The notes: generated by a model from the letters alone, not told the origin. 64,000 bases of DNA from Clostridium_AD estertheticum_D (GCF_018861295.1 NZ_JAHLDM010000011.1:76390-140389); one strand, 5' to 3'. Shown: positions 43,659 to 53,469, numbered from the stretch's first letter. Made by a program: numbers and translations.

Positions 43659-44223
43659 ATCGTTTCCTCTCTTCCTCAATTTTCTTTTTTAACTTTTTCA
43701 TTGTTCTATAAAGTATTACTCCAACATTGCTTTCCGTAATATCTAATATTTGTGCTATCTCCTGATTTTTAAGATTTGCACCAAACTTAAGAGAAACAAT
43801 ATTTCGATCCCTTTCATTCAGAATCTTCAAAGCCTTTGAAAGTTCACTGTTACTTTCTGCTGATAATATTATGTCTTCGGGAGTTTTTCCTCTTGATGCT
43901 AAGTCCTTAATTGTATCAATAGAAAATAATTTATGCTTTTTTAGACTTCTAAAATAGTCATTTACTATGTTTCTAGCTATAGCAAACATCCATACCTCGA
44001 AAGGTGACTTACTTTGAGAATACATATCTATTTTAAACATTATTTTTTCAAAAACCTGACTTGTAAGGTCTTCTGATGTTTCAATGTTATTAACACGATA
44101 ATACATATAGTTATAAACTCTTTTGTAATAGATTTCAAAAATATGAGCAAATTTTTCTTCTTTACACAATTCTTCTGTAATTTCTTTTTCATATGAAATA
44201 TCACGCAATACAAGTTGCTTCAT
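43648..44223 (-). CDS. ECF-type RNA polymerase sigma factor
   Basis: 191 residues with sigma region 2 (IFEIYYKRVYNYMYYRVNNIETSEDLTSQVF and FEVWMFAIARNIVNDYFR) and region 4 (LNERDRNIVSLKFGANLKNQEIAQILDITESNVGVILYR-type helix-turn-helix). AAGGAGGG before ATG 44223 (MKQLVLRD) decides against the longer frame to 44274. The signal and target promoters are unknown; the neighbour is the likely anti-sigma. Confidence 0.88.
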   Translation of the reverse strand: MKQLVLRDISYEKEITEELCKEEKFAHIFEIYYKRVYNYMYYRVNNIETSEDLTSQVFEKIMFKIDMYSQSKSPFEVWMFAIARNIVNDYFRSLKKHKLFSIDTIKDLASRGKTPEDIILSAESNSELSKALKILNERDRNIVSLKFGANLKNQEIAQILDITESNVGVILYRTMKKLKKKIEEERKRYEQ

Positions 44224-44354
44224 CTTTTTAAAACCCTCCTTCCTTTGTTTTTTTACTTGGCCAAGTAAGCTCATGTGTTAATACGTAAAATTTTTCATTT
44301 CATTACATATATTTTAATCTTTTTAATATAATGTGAAAAGAACAAACAATAAAT

Positions 44355-44385
44355 AATTCCCTCAAACCTTAAGTCTGAGGGAATT
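44355..44385 (-). terminator. Terminator downstream of cca
   Basis: AATTCCCTCA pairs with TGAGGGAATT over an 11-base loop, with a moderately T-rich tail on the minus strand, 19 bases from the end of cca. Confidence 0.6.
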
Positions 44386-44403
44386 AAAAAATACTTTAAT
44401 TTT

Positions 44404-45738
44404 TTATTTTATATACTTATCATAAATTATAGATAAAAGTTTATCTTTAGTATTAAGCTCCGAGTTTTCTAAGACTATATTTAAAAGAAATTTCAGCATA
44501 ACACCTATCTGAGCTCCTGGCTTAATAGAAAATTCATTCATTAAATCTTTACCGTTTACTGCTAGTTCTTTTATAGATAATGGAGCCTTAGATTCTATTA
44601 TAGCTATAGTTTGTTTCTCCACTCTATTAATTTCATCTAATCTAATTTGAGGAAACCGTGACCCTAAAGCATCTGCTCTTTGCAATGCAAAAAGGCTAAA
44701 GACTAAATTCATACTAGTTCTATTAATAAGACGTTTCACAGTAATATCTGTTGGATTTGTAAGTACATTCATATGCTCCTTTACTAAGATCTCAATTTCA
44801 GTTATACTCTCATTATCAAATTTAAGTCTTCTAAGTATTTGACCTGCTATTTTAGTTCCCTTTCTATCATGTTCATAAAAATGTCCTATCCCACTCGCAT
44901 CAATAGTAAAGCAATCTGGTTTAGCGATATCATGAAGTAATCCTGCAAATCTTATGTTAAGAACTGGTGGGCATTTTTCTACAACAGCTAATATGTGGGA
45001 AAATACATCTTTGTCATGGTGAGGATTTCGCTGATTAAATCCTACTGTTAATTGAAGTTCTGGCAGTATAATCTGCAATAATTTAGTTTCTTCAAGTAAT
45101 TTAAAAGCTTTTGTAGTGTTATTAGATACTAACATTTTACATAGTTCATCTCTAATTCTTTCAGTACTTACATTTGATATAAGGTTACAATTCATTTTTA
45201 TAGCAATCATAGTTTTTTCTTCTATATCAAAATCTAGTGAGGCTGCAAAACGAATAGCCCTAAGCATTCTTAGAGCATCTTCCTTAAATCTTTTATTAGG
45301 TTCTCCTACAGCTCTAATTATTTTATCTTTCAAATCAAAAATACCGTCAAAACAATCTATAAGGCCATCTGCCTCGTTGAACGCTAAAGCATTTATAGTA
45401 AAATCACGCCTTGCTAAATCTTCTTCTAAATTTGAAACAAAAGTAACACCACTTGGTCTTCTATTATCTAGATATTCACCATCTATTCTATAAGTTGTAA
45501 CCTCGTAGCCCTCTCCATTTACCATAACAGTAATAGTCCCATGTTTTATTCCCGTTGGAATAGTCTTATCAAAAATTCTAATTATCTCTTCTGGCAGGGC
45601 ATTAGTAGTTATATCATAATCCTTAGGAACAGCTTTCCCGATTGTAGCATCACGTACACTTCCCCCCACTATATAAGATTCATATCCATTATTTTTTAAA
45701 GTATCCAAAATTATTTTTACATCATTTGGTATAAACAT
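44404..45738 (-). CDS. cca: CCA tRNA nucleotidyltransferase
   Basis: Adds or repairs the CCA end of tRNAs. 444 residues. The class II head is IVGGSVRDATIGKAVPKDYDITTNALPEEI with the catalytic DxD (DYD). RRDFTINALAFN and the RNA-binding RFKEDALRMLRAIRFAASL follow, then an HD domain (AGLLHDIAKPDCF). The HD domain gives phosphohydrolase activity in some members. Ribosome binding site GGAGGAG. Confidence 0.94.
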   Translation of the reverse strand: MFIPNDVKIILDTLKNNGYESYIVGGSVRDATIGKAVPKDYDITTNALPEEIIRIFDKTIPTGIKHGTITVMVNGEGYEVTTYRIDGEYLDNRRPSGVTFVSNLEEDLARRDFTINALAFNEADGLIDCFDGIFDLKDKIIRAVGEPNKRFKEDALRMLRAIRFAASLDFDIEEKTMIAIKMNCNLISNVSTERIRDELCKMLVSNNTTKAFKLLEETKLLQIILPELQLTVGFNQRNPHHDKDVFSHILAVVEKCPPVLNIRFAGLLHDIAKPDCFTIDASGIGHFYEHDRKGTKIAGQILRRLKFDNESITEIEILVKEHMNVLTNPTDITVKRLINRTSMNLVFSLFALQRADALGSRFPQIRLDEINRVEKQTIAIIESKAPLSIKELAVNGKDLMNEFSIKPGAQIGVMLKFLLNIVLENSELNTKDKLLSIIYDKYIK

Positions 45739-45776
45739 AACTCCTCCAATATTACTTTCCGTTTATTTATTACAAT

Positions 45777-46646
45777 TTAAATATACATTGCTATTGGTAT
45801 AATCTCAATTACAGGTCCGTCAATTACTAGATTGTTTGAATCATAATCGCTAATTAAAGTTGTATCTTTTAGAAACCTGTTTTTAAATTCTTTAAAATAC
45901 TCCTCATTTAAATAATCAAAATAAGTTCCACTAAGCAAATCATTGTTATTTATTTCAGTTTTATTTTTATTTGGAATTCTTACCACCTTACCAAGAACAG
46001 TAATTCTGGCACCTTCAATATAATCCAAATTATCTGCCATATGTTTTATCTCCAGGGGCACTATAACTTTTGTATTACTATCACCAATATTACTACTAAT
46101 AAACTTTATACATTTTTCAGTTTTGCAGACTTCCATATCATCTTTTAGAATTTTTAAGACTTGCCTTTTAACTTTATGTTCTTGACTTTCATCACCATTT
46201 TCTAGTGGCTCCGGTGAAAATGCTAACTGCATTTCCATAACTCTAATTATATCTTCTATATATTCTAATACTGGATTTTTATATAATTCGCAAGTGAACT
46301 GAACAAAATCAAATTCCTTAATATTTGCCACATCGCTCCCACTCGTGATGACCTTTAACATATTTTGCTCATTTAACATATTCTTTAATCTTGACAAAAT
46401 TGTTATTACAATTGAAACTCTTTCTTCAATTTTCTGCGATGTAAATTCATTTAAAAATTGAACATTTAAGTCACCTTCCATTATTTTACCACAGGTAGCT
46501 TCATATAATGGTGTATTTGTACTAATCGTTAACAGCTTCCTTGTACTTTCACTTTTTATTTCTGCAAACTCCTCAATTACAACTGTATATAAATTATTTA
46601 TCATATCTCCATTAGTATATAAAGGTATTAGTGCTCTGTTATCCAT
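45777..46646 (-). CDS. Unknown 289-residue protein
   Basis: Not recognised with confidence. It begins MDNRALIPLYTNGDMINNLYTVV, a pattern seen in DUF6414-like proteins of Firmicutes. It is soluble, mixed helix and strand, with IEGARITVLGKVVRIPNKNK near residue 215 and a final strand-rich VIDGPVIEIIPIAMYI. Ribosome binding site GGGGG. It stands between dinB and cca with no sign of coupling. A short direct repeat lies in its leader. Confidence 0.55.
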   Translation of the reverse strand: MDNRALIPLYTNGDMINNLYTVVIEEFAEIKSESTRKLLTISTNTPLYEATCGKIMEGDLNVQFLNEFTSQKIEERVSIVITILSRLKNMLNEQNMLKVITSGSDVANIKEFDFVQFTCELYKNPVLEYIEDIIRVMEMQLAFSPEPLENGDESQEHKVKRQVLKILKDDMEVCKTEKCIKFISSNIGDSNTKVIVPLEIKHMADNLDYIEGARITVLGKVVRIPNKNKTEINNNDLLSGTYFDYLNEEYFKEFKNRFLKDTTLISDYDSNNLVIDGPVIEIIPIAMYI

Positions 46647-46666
46647 ATTTTTATACCCCCATAAGT

Positions 46667-46728
46667 CATCACTTTCAGTGCTGTATTGTTTTCAACACTG
46701 CATCACTTTCAGTGCTGTATTGTTTTCA
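46667..46728. repeat. Direct repeat in the leader of the 45777-46646 gene
   Basis: A 28-base unit beginning CATCACTTTCAGTGCTG and ending TATTGTTTTCA occurs at 46667-46694 and 46701-46728, 34 bases apart. It is 21 bases upstream of the gene start and could be a duplicated operator. Confidence 0.75.
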
Positions 46729-46827
46729 GTAATACAATATAAAACAATGCTCATAACTATTTTATATTACTTTTTATAATTTAGAACAATAACTTGTAAT
46801 GGGATTCTTTATTTATAGCTAAGTACA

Positions 46828-48033
46828 CTATTTTTTCTTTAGTAATATTGATTTCATAACTGCAGTTTCGCCATATTTATTGCGCAAACTATCTATAGTT
46901 TTATCTATACTTCTTTTCTTTTCATCATTAGTATTATCAAGGTCAAAAATTGATATTTGTTTAAAATTATCATCACATAAATTATTAAGAGAAACTCCTA
47001 GTAATCTTATGGGCTCACCTTTCCATAATTCATCAAAAAGAGTCCTTACTGTTTTTAGTATCTCCTGAGTTTGATCCGTAGAGCTTTTTAAAGTCGTACT
47101 ACGCGAATAATCAATAAATTCATGATTTCTTATAGTTACTGAAATAGAGTAGCAACACTTTTTTATATTTCTTAATCTACTAGCCGTATGTTCAACTAAT
47201 TCTAACAATACTATATAAGCCTCATCTTTACTTTTAATATCATTTGCCAGGGTTGTTGAATTGTTTATTCCTTTGAGCTCTCGTTTATCCGATCTTACTT
47301 CTCTATTATCTATTCCATTAGCATATTCCCACATCATCCTACCACTACTTTTAAAATGGTATTTCAAAAATTGAACATCGTACTTAGCTAAATCTCCTAT
47401 AGTAAATATATTTAAATTATTAAGCCTTGGAACACTTCTACGCCCAACCATGAAAAGCTCTCCAACTGGAAGATGCCACAATTTTTTTTCTACTTCATTT
47501 TTATAAAGCGTATGCACTTTATCCGGTTTTTCAAAATCAGATGCCATTTTCGCTAGTAGTTTAACATCTGACATGCCTATATTTACTGTAAACCCTAACT
47601 CGTTCTTTATCCTATCTTTAATATCATATGCAAGTCTTAGTGCTGCTTCTTTAGACGTATTATAACTTGTTACATCTAAATAACACTCATCTATAGAAAA
47701 TTTTTCGATAATTGGTGTATAGTCACCAAATATTCTTCTCATAGCCTTACTACAGCTTTCATATAACCCAAAGTCAGGTGATACAACTACAAGGTTTATA
47801 CATTTCTTTCTTGCAGTAAATAAGCTCTCCCCTGTTACTATTCCACTCCTTTTAGCTATCATAGATTTTGCGAGAACTACCCCTCTTCGAGACTGTTCGT
47901 CTCCACCTATTACAGCAGCGATAGCCCTCAGGTCGATCTTTTCTCCTTGCTTTATCATCTTCGCAGCACTCCAAGAAAGAAATGCTGAATTAACATCTAT
48001 ATGAAATATAAGTTTTTCGTTAAATTTGGTCAT
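46828..48033 (-). CDS. dinB: DNA polymerase IV (Y family)
   Basis: Translesion DNA polymerase, 401 residues. FHIDVNSAFLSWSAAKM holds the first catalytic Asp; FSIDECYLDVT holds the catalytic Asp-Glu pair. A thumb helix-hairpin-helix (NNLNIFTIGDLAKYDVQFLKYHF) and the little-finger domain follow. There is no obvious C-terminal clamp motif of the QLSLF type; the ISIFDLD stretch may serve. Ribosome binding site AAGGATGAG. Confidence 0.92.
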   Translation of the reverse strand: MTKFNEKLIFHIDVNSAFLSWSAAKMIKQGEKIDLRAIAAVIGGDEQSRRGVVLAKSMIAKRSGIVTGESLFTARKKCINLVVVSPDFGLYESCSKAMRRIFGDYTPIIEKFSIDECYLDVTSYNTSKEAALRLAYDIKDRIKNELGFTVNIGMSDVKLLAKMASDFEKPDKVHTLYKNEVEKKLWHLPVGELFMVGRRSVPRLNNLNIFTIGDLAKYDVQFLKYHFKSSGRMMWEYANGIDNREVRSDKRELKGINNSTTLANDIKSKDEAYIVLLELVEHTASRLRNIKKCCYSISVTIRNHEFIDYSRSTTLKSSTDQTQEILKTVRTLFDELWKGEPIRLLGVSLNNLCDDNFKQISIFDLDNTNDEKKRSIDKTIDSLRNKYGETAVMKSILLKKK

Positions 48034-48092
48034 ATAATCTCATCCTTTTTATAAATCCTCTATAAGAGATATTATATATATTTTCCATATAA

Positions 48093-48178
48093 AAAAGCAA
48101 CCTATCCTTAATTAAAGAATAGGTTACTTTAGAATAAAGATAAGGTTGCTTTAGTATAAAGATACGGTTGCTTTAAAT
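48093..48178 (-). terminator. Terminator of ptsI with three 22-base repeats
   Basis: AAAGCAACCTATCCTT pairs with AAAGAATAGGTTACTTT; on the minus strand the stem ends in CTTTTTTAT. Three 22-base units (AGAATAGGTTACTTTAG, AGATAAGGTTGCTTTAG, AGATACGGTTGCTTTAA) follow one another at 48116-48178, so the 3' stem arm has been tandemly copied. Confidence 0.7.
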
Positions 48179-48194
48179 AATTAGTTAATATATC

Positions 48195-49904
48195 TTATGC
48201 TTTTATATTAGCCTTTATATAATCCTTTATTTCATCTGCATCACCAAATGTAAGTACTGGTGCTGATAGTTTTTCACATTCTTTAAAGCTAGAATTTGTA
48301 ATAGTTTTACGTGCTCTTAATATTGAAGCTGCACTCATACTAAATTCATCTAGTCCAAATCCAAGAAGTACAGGGATAAGATTTGCGTCTCCTGCCATCT
48401 CACCACACATATTTACAGTTATTCCGGCTTTATGTCCATTATCTATTACTATTTTAATAAGTCTTAAAACAGCTGGATGATAAAAATCATATAAATATGA
48501 TATTTTCTCGTTCATTCTATCTACTGCCAAAGTATATTGAATTAAATCATTAGTACCAATGCTGAAGAAATCTACTTCTTTAGCTAATACATCTGATATT
48601 ATTGCAGCAGATGGTATTTCTATCATAATACCTACTTCTATTTTCTCATCAAAAGTTACTCCCTCAGACTTAAGCTCTTTTGTACACTCCTCAAGTAATT
48701 TCTTAGCTGCTCTAAGCTCTTGAATATTACATATCATAGGAAACATGATTTTAAGCTTACCGAATGCAGATGCTCTTACTAAAGCTCTTAATTGAGTTTT
48801 AAATATATCGGTTCTATCAAGGCAAAGTCTTATAGCTCTATATCCGAGGAACGGATTCATTTCCTCGTCCATAGGTAGGTAATCTAATTTTTTATCTCCA
48901 CCTATATCTAATGTTCTTATAATAACAGGTTTTCCATTCATCTTTTCGAGAACTGATTTATATTCTCCAAATTGTTCTTCCTCAGTTGGTAGAGCATCGT
49001 TTGCCATATATAAAAACTCAGTTCTAAATAATCCTATAGCTTCTGCGCCATTTTTAAGTACAGCTCCTAAATCTGCAGCTGACCCTATATTGGCAGCTAT
49101 TTCAACTTTTTTGCCATCAGTTGTTATAGATGACATTGTCGCATATTTAAGTAATTGATGTTTAGATTCAATAAATTCTTCTCTTTTGATTTTATATTCA
49201 TTCAAAGTTTTCTCGTCTGGTTTAATAATAACTAAACCTTCTTCTCCGTCTACAATAATTAAATCACCATCTTTAATTTTATGTATACCACTACCTGCGC
49301 CTACAACAGCAGGTAATTCTAAAGAACGTGCAATAATAGATGTATGAGCAGTTCTTCCTCCTATTTCAGTTACAAAAGCCAAAACCTTTTCTTTATCAAT
49401 CTGCGCTGTATCTGATGGAGTAAGGTCTCTTGCAACTAATATACACTCATCTTGAATGTCTGCAATAGACGCAACTTTTATTCCCATTAATATATTCATC
49501 ACTCTTTTACTTACATCCCTAATATCTACTGCTCTTTCTTTCATATATGCATTATCCATATTTTCAAAAACAGCAGCTGTTTCTGTAGATACGGTTTGTA
49601 GTGAGTATTCGGCACTTACCATCTCATCATCAATTTTCTTTTGAATAGCACCTATAAATTCTGGATCTTCAAGCATACATAAATGTGCTTCAAATATTTC
49701 TGCTTTTGCATCTCCTAATTTTTCCTTTACACCTTCAACCATTTTTTGAAGCTCTACAATTGCTTCTTTCAATGCATTATCAAACCTAGCAACCTCTCGC
49801 TTTGAATCCGAAACCTTGCTTTTCTTTACTTCAACTACCTCATCGTTAATAACTAATGCTTTTCCTATAGCTATTCCAAATGATACACCTACTGCTTTTA
49901 ACAT
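48195..49904 (-). CDS. ptsI: Phosphotransferase system enzyme I
   Basis: Transfers phosphate from phosphoenolpyruvate to HPr, 569 residues, normal length. The active histidine is in GGRTAHTSIIARS. The PEP-binding barrel shows LFRTEFLYM, RTLDIGGDKKLDYL and the C-terminal CGEMAGD. Ribosome binding site AGGAGGG. It lies 56 bases downstream of ptsH and reads in the same direction. Confidence 0.95.
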   Translation of the reverse strand: MLKAVGVSFGIAIGKALVINDEVVEVKKSKVSDSKREVARFDNALKEAIVELQKMVEGVKEKLGDAKAEIFEAHLCMLEDPEFIGAIQKKIDDEMVSAEYSLQTVSTETAAVFENMDNAYMKERAVDIRDVSKRVMNILMGIKVASIADIQDECILVARDLTPSDTAQIDKEKVLAFVTEIGGRTAHTSIIARSLELPAVVGAGSGIHKIKDGDLIIVDGEEGLVIIKPDEKTLNEYKIKREEFIESKHQLLKYATMSSITTDGKKVEIAANIGSAADLGAVLKNGAEAIGLFRTEFLYMANDALPTEEEQFGEYKSVLEKMNGKPVIIRTLDIGGDKKLDYLPMDEEMNPFLGYRAIRLCLDRTDIFKTQLRALVRASAFGKLKIMFPMICNIQELRAAKKLLEECTKELKSEGVTFDEKIEVGIMIEIPSAAIISDVLAKEVDFFSIGTNDLIQYTLAVDRMNEKISYLYDFYHPAVLRLIKIVIDNGHKAGITVNMCGEMAGDANLIPVLLGFGLDEFSMSAASILRARKTITNSSFKECEKLSAPVLTFGDADEIKDYIKANIKA

Positions 49905-49960
49905 AATTTTACCCTCCTGTTATTCCTGTTTTTATATTTTCGATTATAATTTTTTTCCTA

Positions 49961-50224
49961 CTAATTTGTAAGCCCTTGCTCGATAAGTTTCACCATAGCA
50001 ACTGCAGCAGCTTCTTCATCAGCACCACTTGCTTTTATTATAATTTCATCACCTTTAGCGGCCGCCATACACATTATAGCTACTATACTTTTTGCATTGT
50101 ACTCATTACCATCTTTTACTATAAGAACTTCTGATTTAAATTTTGAAGCCTCTTTCACTACTGATAATGCTGGCCTTGCATGTATTCCAGTTTCATTTTT
50201 TACTGTCGCCTTCTTTTCTATCAT
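49961..50224 (-). CDS. ptsH: Phosphocarrier protein HPr
   Basis: An 87-residue HPr. The phosphate-carrying His15 is in GIHARPA and the regulatory Ser46 in AKSIVAIMCMAA, so HPr-kinase control of carbon catabolite repression is possible. Ribosome binding site AAAGGTGG overlaps the stop of the small frame upstream. Followed by ptsI. Confidence 0.94.
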   Translation of the reverse strand: MIEKKATVKNETGIHARPALSVVKEASKFKSEVLIVKDGNEYNAKSIVAIMCMAAAKGDEIIIKASGADEEAAAVAMVKLIEQGLTN

Positions 50225-50237
50225 ATTGTAACCACCT

Positions 50238-50382
50238 TTACCTTTTTAATTTTATTATAATAATTTCATTGTTTTTATCTACATTTCCTAAATCAAATTC
50301 TACAGATTCCACTTCTGCATTTTCAGTAATGATTAAAACACATAAATTACTCTTATCTTTTGCTTTAATTAATTCCTAGCAT
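50238..50382 (-). pseudogene. Small frameshifted frame immediately upstream of ptsH
   Basis: A strong site AGAAAGGTGATTC precedes ATG 50382, which reads MLGIN and then stops at TAA. One base over, the frame continues as KAKDKSNLCVLIITENAEVE and further to IIIIKLKR, stopping at 50238 beside the ptsH ribosome binding site. The total is 145 bases, exactly 48 codons plus one base. Either a single-base insertion has broken a 47-residue gene, or a +1 shift is used. The product is not recognised. Confidence 0.45.
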
Positions 50383-50874
50383 TTTAGAATCACCTTTCTA
50401 TAAGATAACTAACAATTATTAATTAATCATTTAAATATTAGTTTGCTCATTGTTACATATTTTAAATACATTTATTATAATCTATTAAAGTAGCCAAATC
50501 TACAAAAACAGCTTAATAACTCTCTTTTTTTATATTCTTAAAATAAAAGACATAAACTAATAAGATGCCTTATTAGCATTTTATTTGGTTCATGCCTGAT
50601 CTAATCAGCAACATACCTAATAATATAAGGATCAAAAGTTTATATAGAGATAATTAAAACCGATTTCAAGTTTTATCTCACCATTTATATATTTTAAAAT
50701 ATATTCTACAATTATTCAATAGTTTTTTTTAAAATATTACTAAAGTTCAGAATATTAACACTTAATTTGTAATTTTTTGTTTGATAAAAAATTAACTTTT
50801 AAAACTCTTGTATACATTATAACATTACTATATATAATATTGTAAAAATATTAAGAAACTTCTCTAAATAAATA
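50383..50874. other. Gene-free AT-rich stretch between ptsH leader and hcp
   Basis: About 490 bases with no credible open frame. It contains a small perfect stem-loop CTAATAAG-ATGC-CTTATTAG (50557-50576) and must hold the ptsH promoter. Nothing else is recognised. Confidence 0.55.
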
Positions 50875-50904
50875 CAAACACCCTAAAACACTTTAGGATG
50901 TTTG
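50875..50904 (-). terminator. Terminator of hcp
   Basis: CAAACACCCTAAA pairs with TTTAGGATGTTTG with one mismatch, nine bases beyond the hcp stop; only a moderate T-rich tail follows on the minus strand. Confidence 0.65.
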
Positions 50905-50913
50905 CTTAAATCT

Positions 50914-52557
50914 TTAAGCCATAAACATTTTTATATCATCACTTGCGGTTCCTATTCCAGCTATTCCAAAGTTTTCAACTAATACATTGACAACATTTGG
51001 AGATAAGAATGCAGGTAGTGTCGGTCCTAGATGAATATTTTTAACACCTAAGTGAAGTAGTGCTAATAACACTATTACGGCTTTTTGTTCATACCATGCA
51101 ATATTATATGTTATTGGTAATTCATTTATATCAGACAATCCAAATACTTCTTGCAGTTTCATCGCAATAACTACTAATGAGTATGAATCATTACATTGCC
51201 CAGCATCTAAAACTCTAGGAATTCCAGCAATATCTCCTAGTTCTAATTTATTATACCTATATTTAGCACAACCTGCAGTTAAAATAACTGTGTCTGTTGG
51301 TAACTCTTTTGCAAAGTCAGTATAATATTCGCGGCCTTTCATACGTCCATCACAACCAGCCATTACGAAGAATCTCTTAATTGCTCCTGTTTTTACAGCA
51401 TCGATGACTTTATCAGCAAGTGCTATTACTTGATTATGAGCAAATCCTCCAACTATTTCTCCTCTTTCAATTTCAGTTGGTGCACTACATTTTTTAGCAT
51501 GCGCGATTATTGCTGAGAAATCTTTAGCTGCTCCGAATTTTCCATCTGCTATATGATTCATTCCGTCAAATCCAGATGCTCCAGTTGTATAAACTCTCTC
51601 TTTATAAGAATCTTTTGGAGGAGTAATACAGTTTGTTGTCATAAGTATTGGTCCATTAAAACTTTCAAATTCTGAATTTTGTTTCCACCATGCATTTCCG
51701 TAATTACCTACTAGGTGAGTGTACTTTTTGAACGCTGGGTAATAATTTGCTGGTAACATTTCACTATGAGTATATACATCTACTCCAGTGCCTTCTGTTT
51801 GTTTTAATAATTCTTCCATATCCTTTAAATCATGTCCACTTATTAATATTCCTGGGTTATTACGAACTCCAATGTTTACCTTTGTAATTTCTGGGTTACC
51901 ATAAGTAGTAGTATTTGCGTTATCAAGTAATGCCATAGCATCTACTCCATATTTACCACACTCAAGTGTCAATGCTACTAATTCATCAACTGATAAAGTA
52001 TCATCAGTAATTTGAGCTAAGCCTTTTTGCATAAATGCATACAAGCCACTGTTTTCATATCCTAAATTAAATGCATGGTCAGCATAAGCTGCCATTCCTT
52101 TGATACCATAAGTCACTAGTTCTCTTAAAGATCTTATATCTTCATTTTCTGTTTTAAGAACGGAAGCATCTATAGATTTACTCTCATATTCTGCAGGTGT
52201 TCCTGTCCATGTTGCACATTCAGGTAAATTAGCATCTATCACTCCGCCAGCATTTACAAGTTCTTTTTTAATTACTTCTCTTAATTCTAATGCCTTAGTT
52301 ATTGCTTCTACAAATCTAGCTTTACTAAAATTGGCATTTGTTATAGTCATAAACAAACCAGTTACTACAAATTTATTTACTTCCTTATTTTCTACTCCGA
52401 GTTCTCTTGCTTTTGTAGAATAAATTGATATTCCTTTTAAAATGTAGATTAACAAATCCTGCATTTTAGCTACATCATCTGTTTTACCACAAACCCCTTT
52501 TATTGTACAGCCTGTGCCCTTTGAAGCTTCTTGACATTGATAACAAAACATACCCAT
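50914..52557 (-). CDS. hcp: Hybrid cluster protein / hydroxylamine reductase
   Basis: Reduces hydroxylamine or, more likely in vivo, nitric oxide; part of nitrosative stress defence in anaerobes. 547 residues. The N-terminal cluster motif C-x2-C-x8-C-x5-C is at residues 5, 8, 17 and 23. Hybrid-cluster ligand regions are ISGHDLKDMEELL, CITPP, GCAKYRYN and CNDSY. GGGAGG before ATG 52557 fixes the start, against the longer frame to 52608. An FNR/CRP-type palindrome lies at the position of an activator site upstream. Confidence 0.94.
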   Translation of the reverse strand: MGMFCYQCQEASKGTGCTIKGVCGKTDDVAKMQDLLIYILKGISIYSTKARELGVENKEVNKFVVTGLFMTITNANFSKARFVEAITKALELREVIKKELVNAGGVIDANLPECATWTGTPAEYESKSIDASVLKTENEDIRSLRELVTYGIKGMAAYADHAFNLGYENSGLYAFMQKGLAQITDDTLSVDELVALTLECGKYGVDAMALLDNANTTTYGNPEITKVNIGVRNNPGILISGHDLKDMEELLKQTEGTGVDVYTHSEMLPANYYPAFKKYTHLVGNYGNAWWKQNSEFESFNGPILMTTNCITPPKDSYKERVYTTGASGFDGMNHIADGKFGAAKDFSAIIAHAKKCSAPTEIERGEIVGGFAHNQVIALADKVIDAVKTGAIKRFFVMAGCDGRMKGREYYTDFAKELPTDTVILTAGCAKYRYNKLELGDIAGIPRVLDAGQCNDSYSLVVIAMKLQEVFGLSDINELPITYNIAWYEQKAVIVLLALLHLGVKNIHLGPTLPAFLSPNVVNVLVENFGIAGIGTASDDIKMFMA

Positions 52558-52678
52558 TGTAAATTCCTCCCGTTTTTTTGGATAGACAATAATATAATCA
52601 TCTTCCATATATTAAAGTTTATAATTTTACTATTTAACATCAGCATAAGTAATTTAACCGCCCCGCTGAACTACCTTT

Positions 52679-52720
52679 ATTATACTTTGAGATACCTTGA
52701 AAGTCGGTAACAAATGTTAC
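52679..52720 (-). promoter_or_regulatory. HcpR-like operator and promoter of hcp
   Basis: The perfect inverted repeat GTAACA-AA-TGTTAC spans 52707-52720. On the minus strand TATAAT is at 52684-52679, giving a likely transcript start near 52672. The palindrome centre is then about 41 bases upstream, the class II position of CRP/FNR-family activators. HcpR is the known CRP/FNR-family activator of hcp in anaerobes. Confidence 0.6.
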
Positions 52721-52837
52721 GATAATAATACTTTATATATATTATTATTCTTCTTCCATCATATTTTTTGAGTACCTTCATTAATAGTAGATTAATTATG
52801 GTATAATTATTTTGTAAAACAATTAGGAGTGGATATT

Positions 52838-53374
52838 ATGAAACATAGAAATGTTAATGATTTAATAAAATCAAGCCTTTTTCTTGCGCTTGCTATAGTA
52901 TTTCAGGTAATTGGAAAAAGCTTTCCAGGTATAAGCCAATTTTTTGTTGGTCCAGCCGTTAATGCTCTCCTTATACTCACAGCTATAATTTGTGGCGGTA
53001 CTTATGGGATATTAGTAGGTTCTTTAACCCCTCTACTAGCCTATCTAACTGGCCAACTTGCTAGTGTTTTAGGACCTTTCATACCCTTTATAATTACTTC
53101 CAACATATTATTTGTGCTTAGTTTTATAATTTTAAATAAACGAGGTAAATATGGAAAATATTTAGGGATTATAATTGGATCTTTTATAAAATACATATTC
53201 CTATCTATTTCAGCATCAAAACTTATTCACCTATTCGACCTAAATATTCCTACTAAAATAATTAGCAAGTTAGTAATTACTATGGGAATACCTCAGCTTA
53301 TAACTGCACTTATTGGAGGATTTTTTGCCTTAATAATAATTAGTATTTTAAGAAAGAGAAAAGTCTTTATATAA
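52838..53374 (+). CDS. ECF transporter S component, substrate unknown
   Basis: A 178-residue membrane protein with about six helices. FVGPAVNALLILTAIICGGTYGILVGSLTPLLAYLTGQ is the S-component pattern seen in vitamin-type ECF transporters. AGGAGTGGATATT places the start at ATG 52838, the upstream GTG being part of the site. The energising A and T subunits are not in the window. The divergent neighbour is hcp. Confidence 0.75.
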   Translation: MKHRNVNDLIKSSLFLALAIVFQVIGKSFPGISQFFVGPAVNALLILTAIICGGTYGILVGSLTPLLAYLTGQLASVLGPFIPFIITSNILFVLSFIILNKRGKYGKYLGIIIGSFIKYIFLSISASKLIHLFDLNIPTKIISKLVITMGIPQLITALIGGFFALIIISILRKRKVFI

Positions 53375-53469
53375 TTTTTTTATTTTTTTTAATATTATCT
53401 TAAATTATTACTATATTTTTGTAAAAATTTGCTCGTAAATATGTTTTTTTTTACATATCTCTTTATTCA

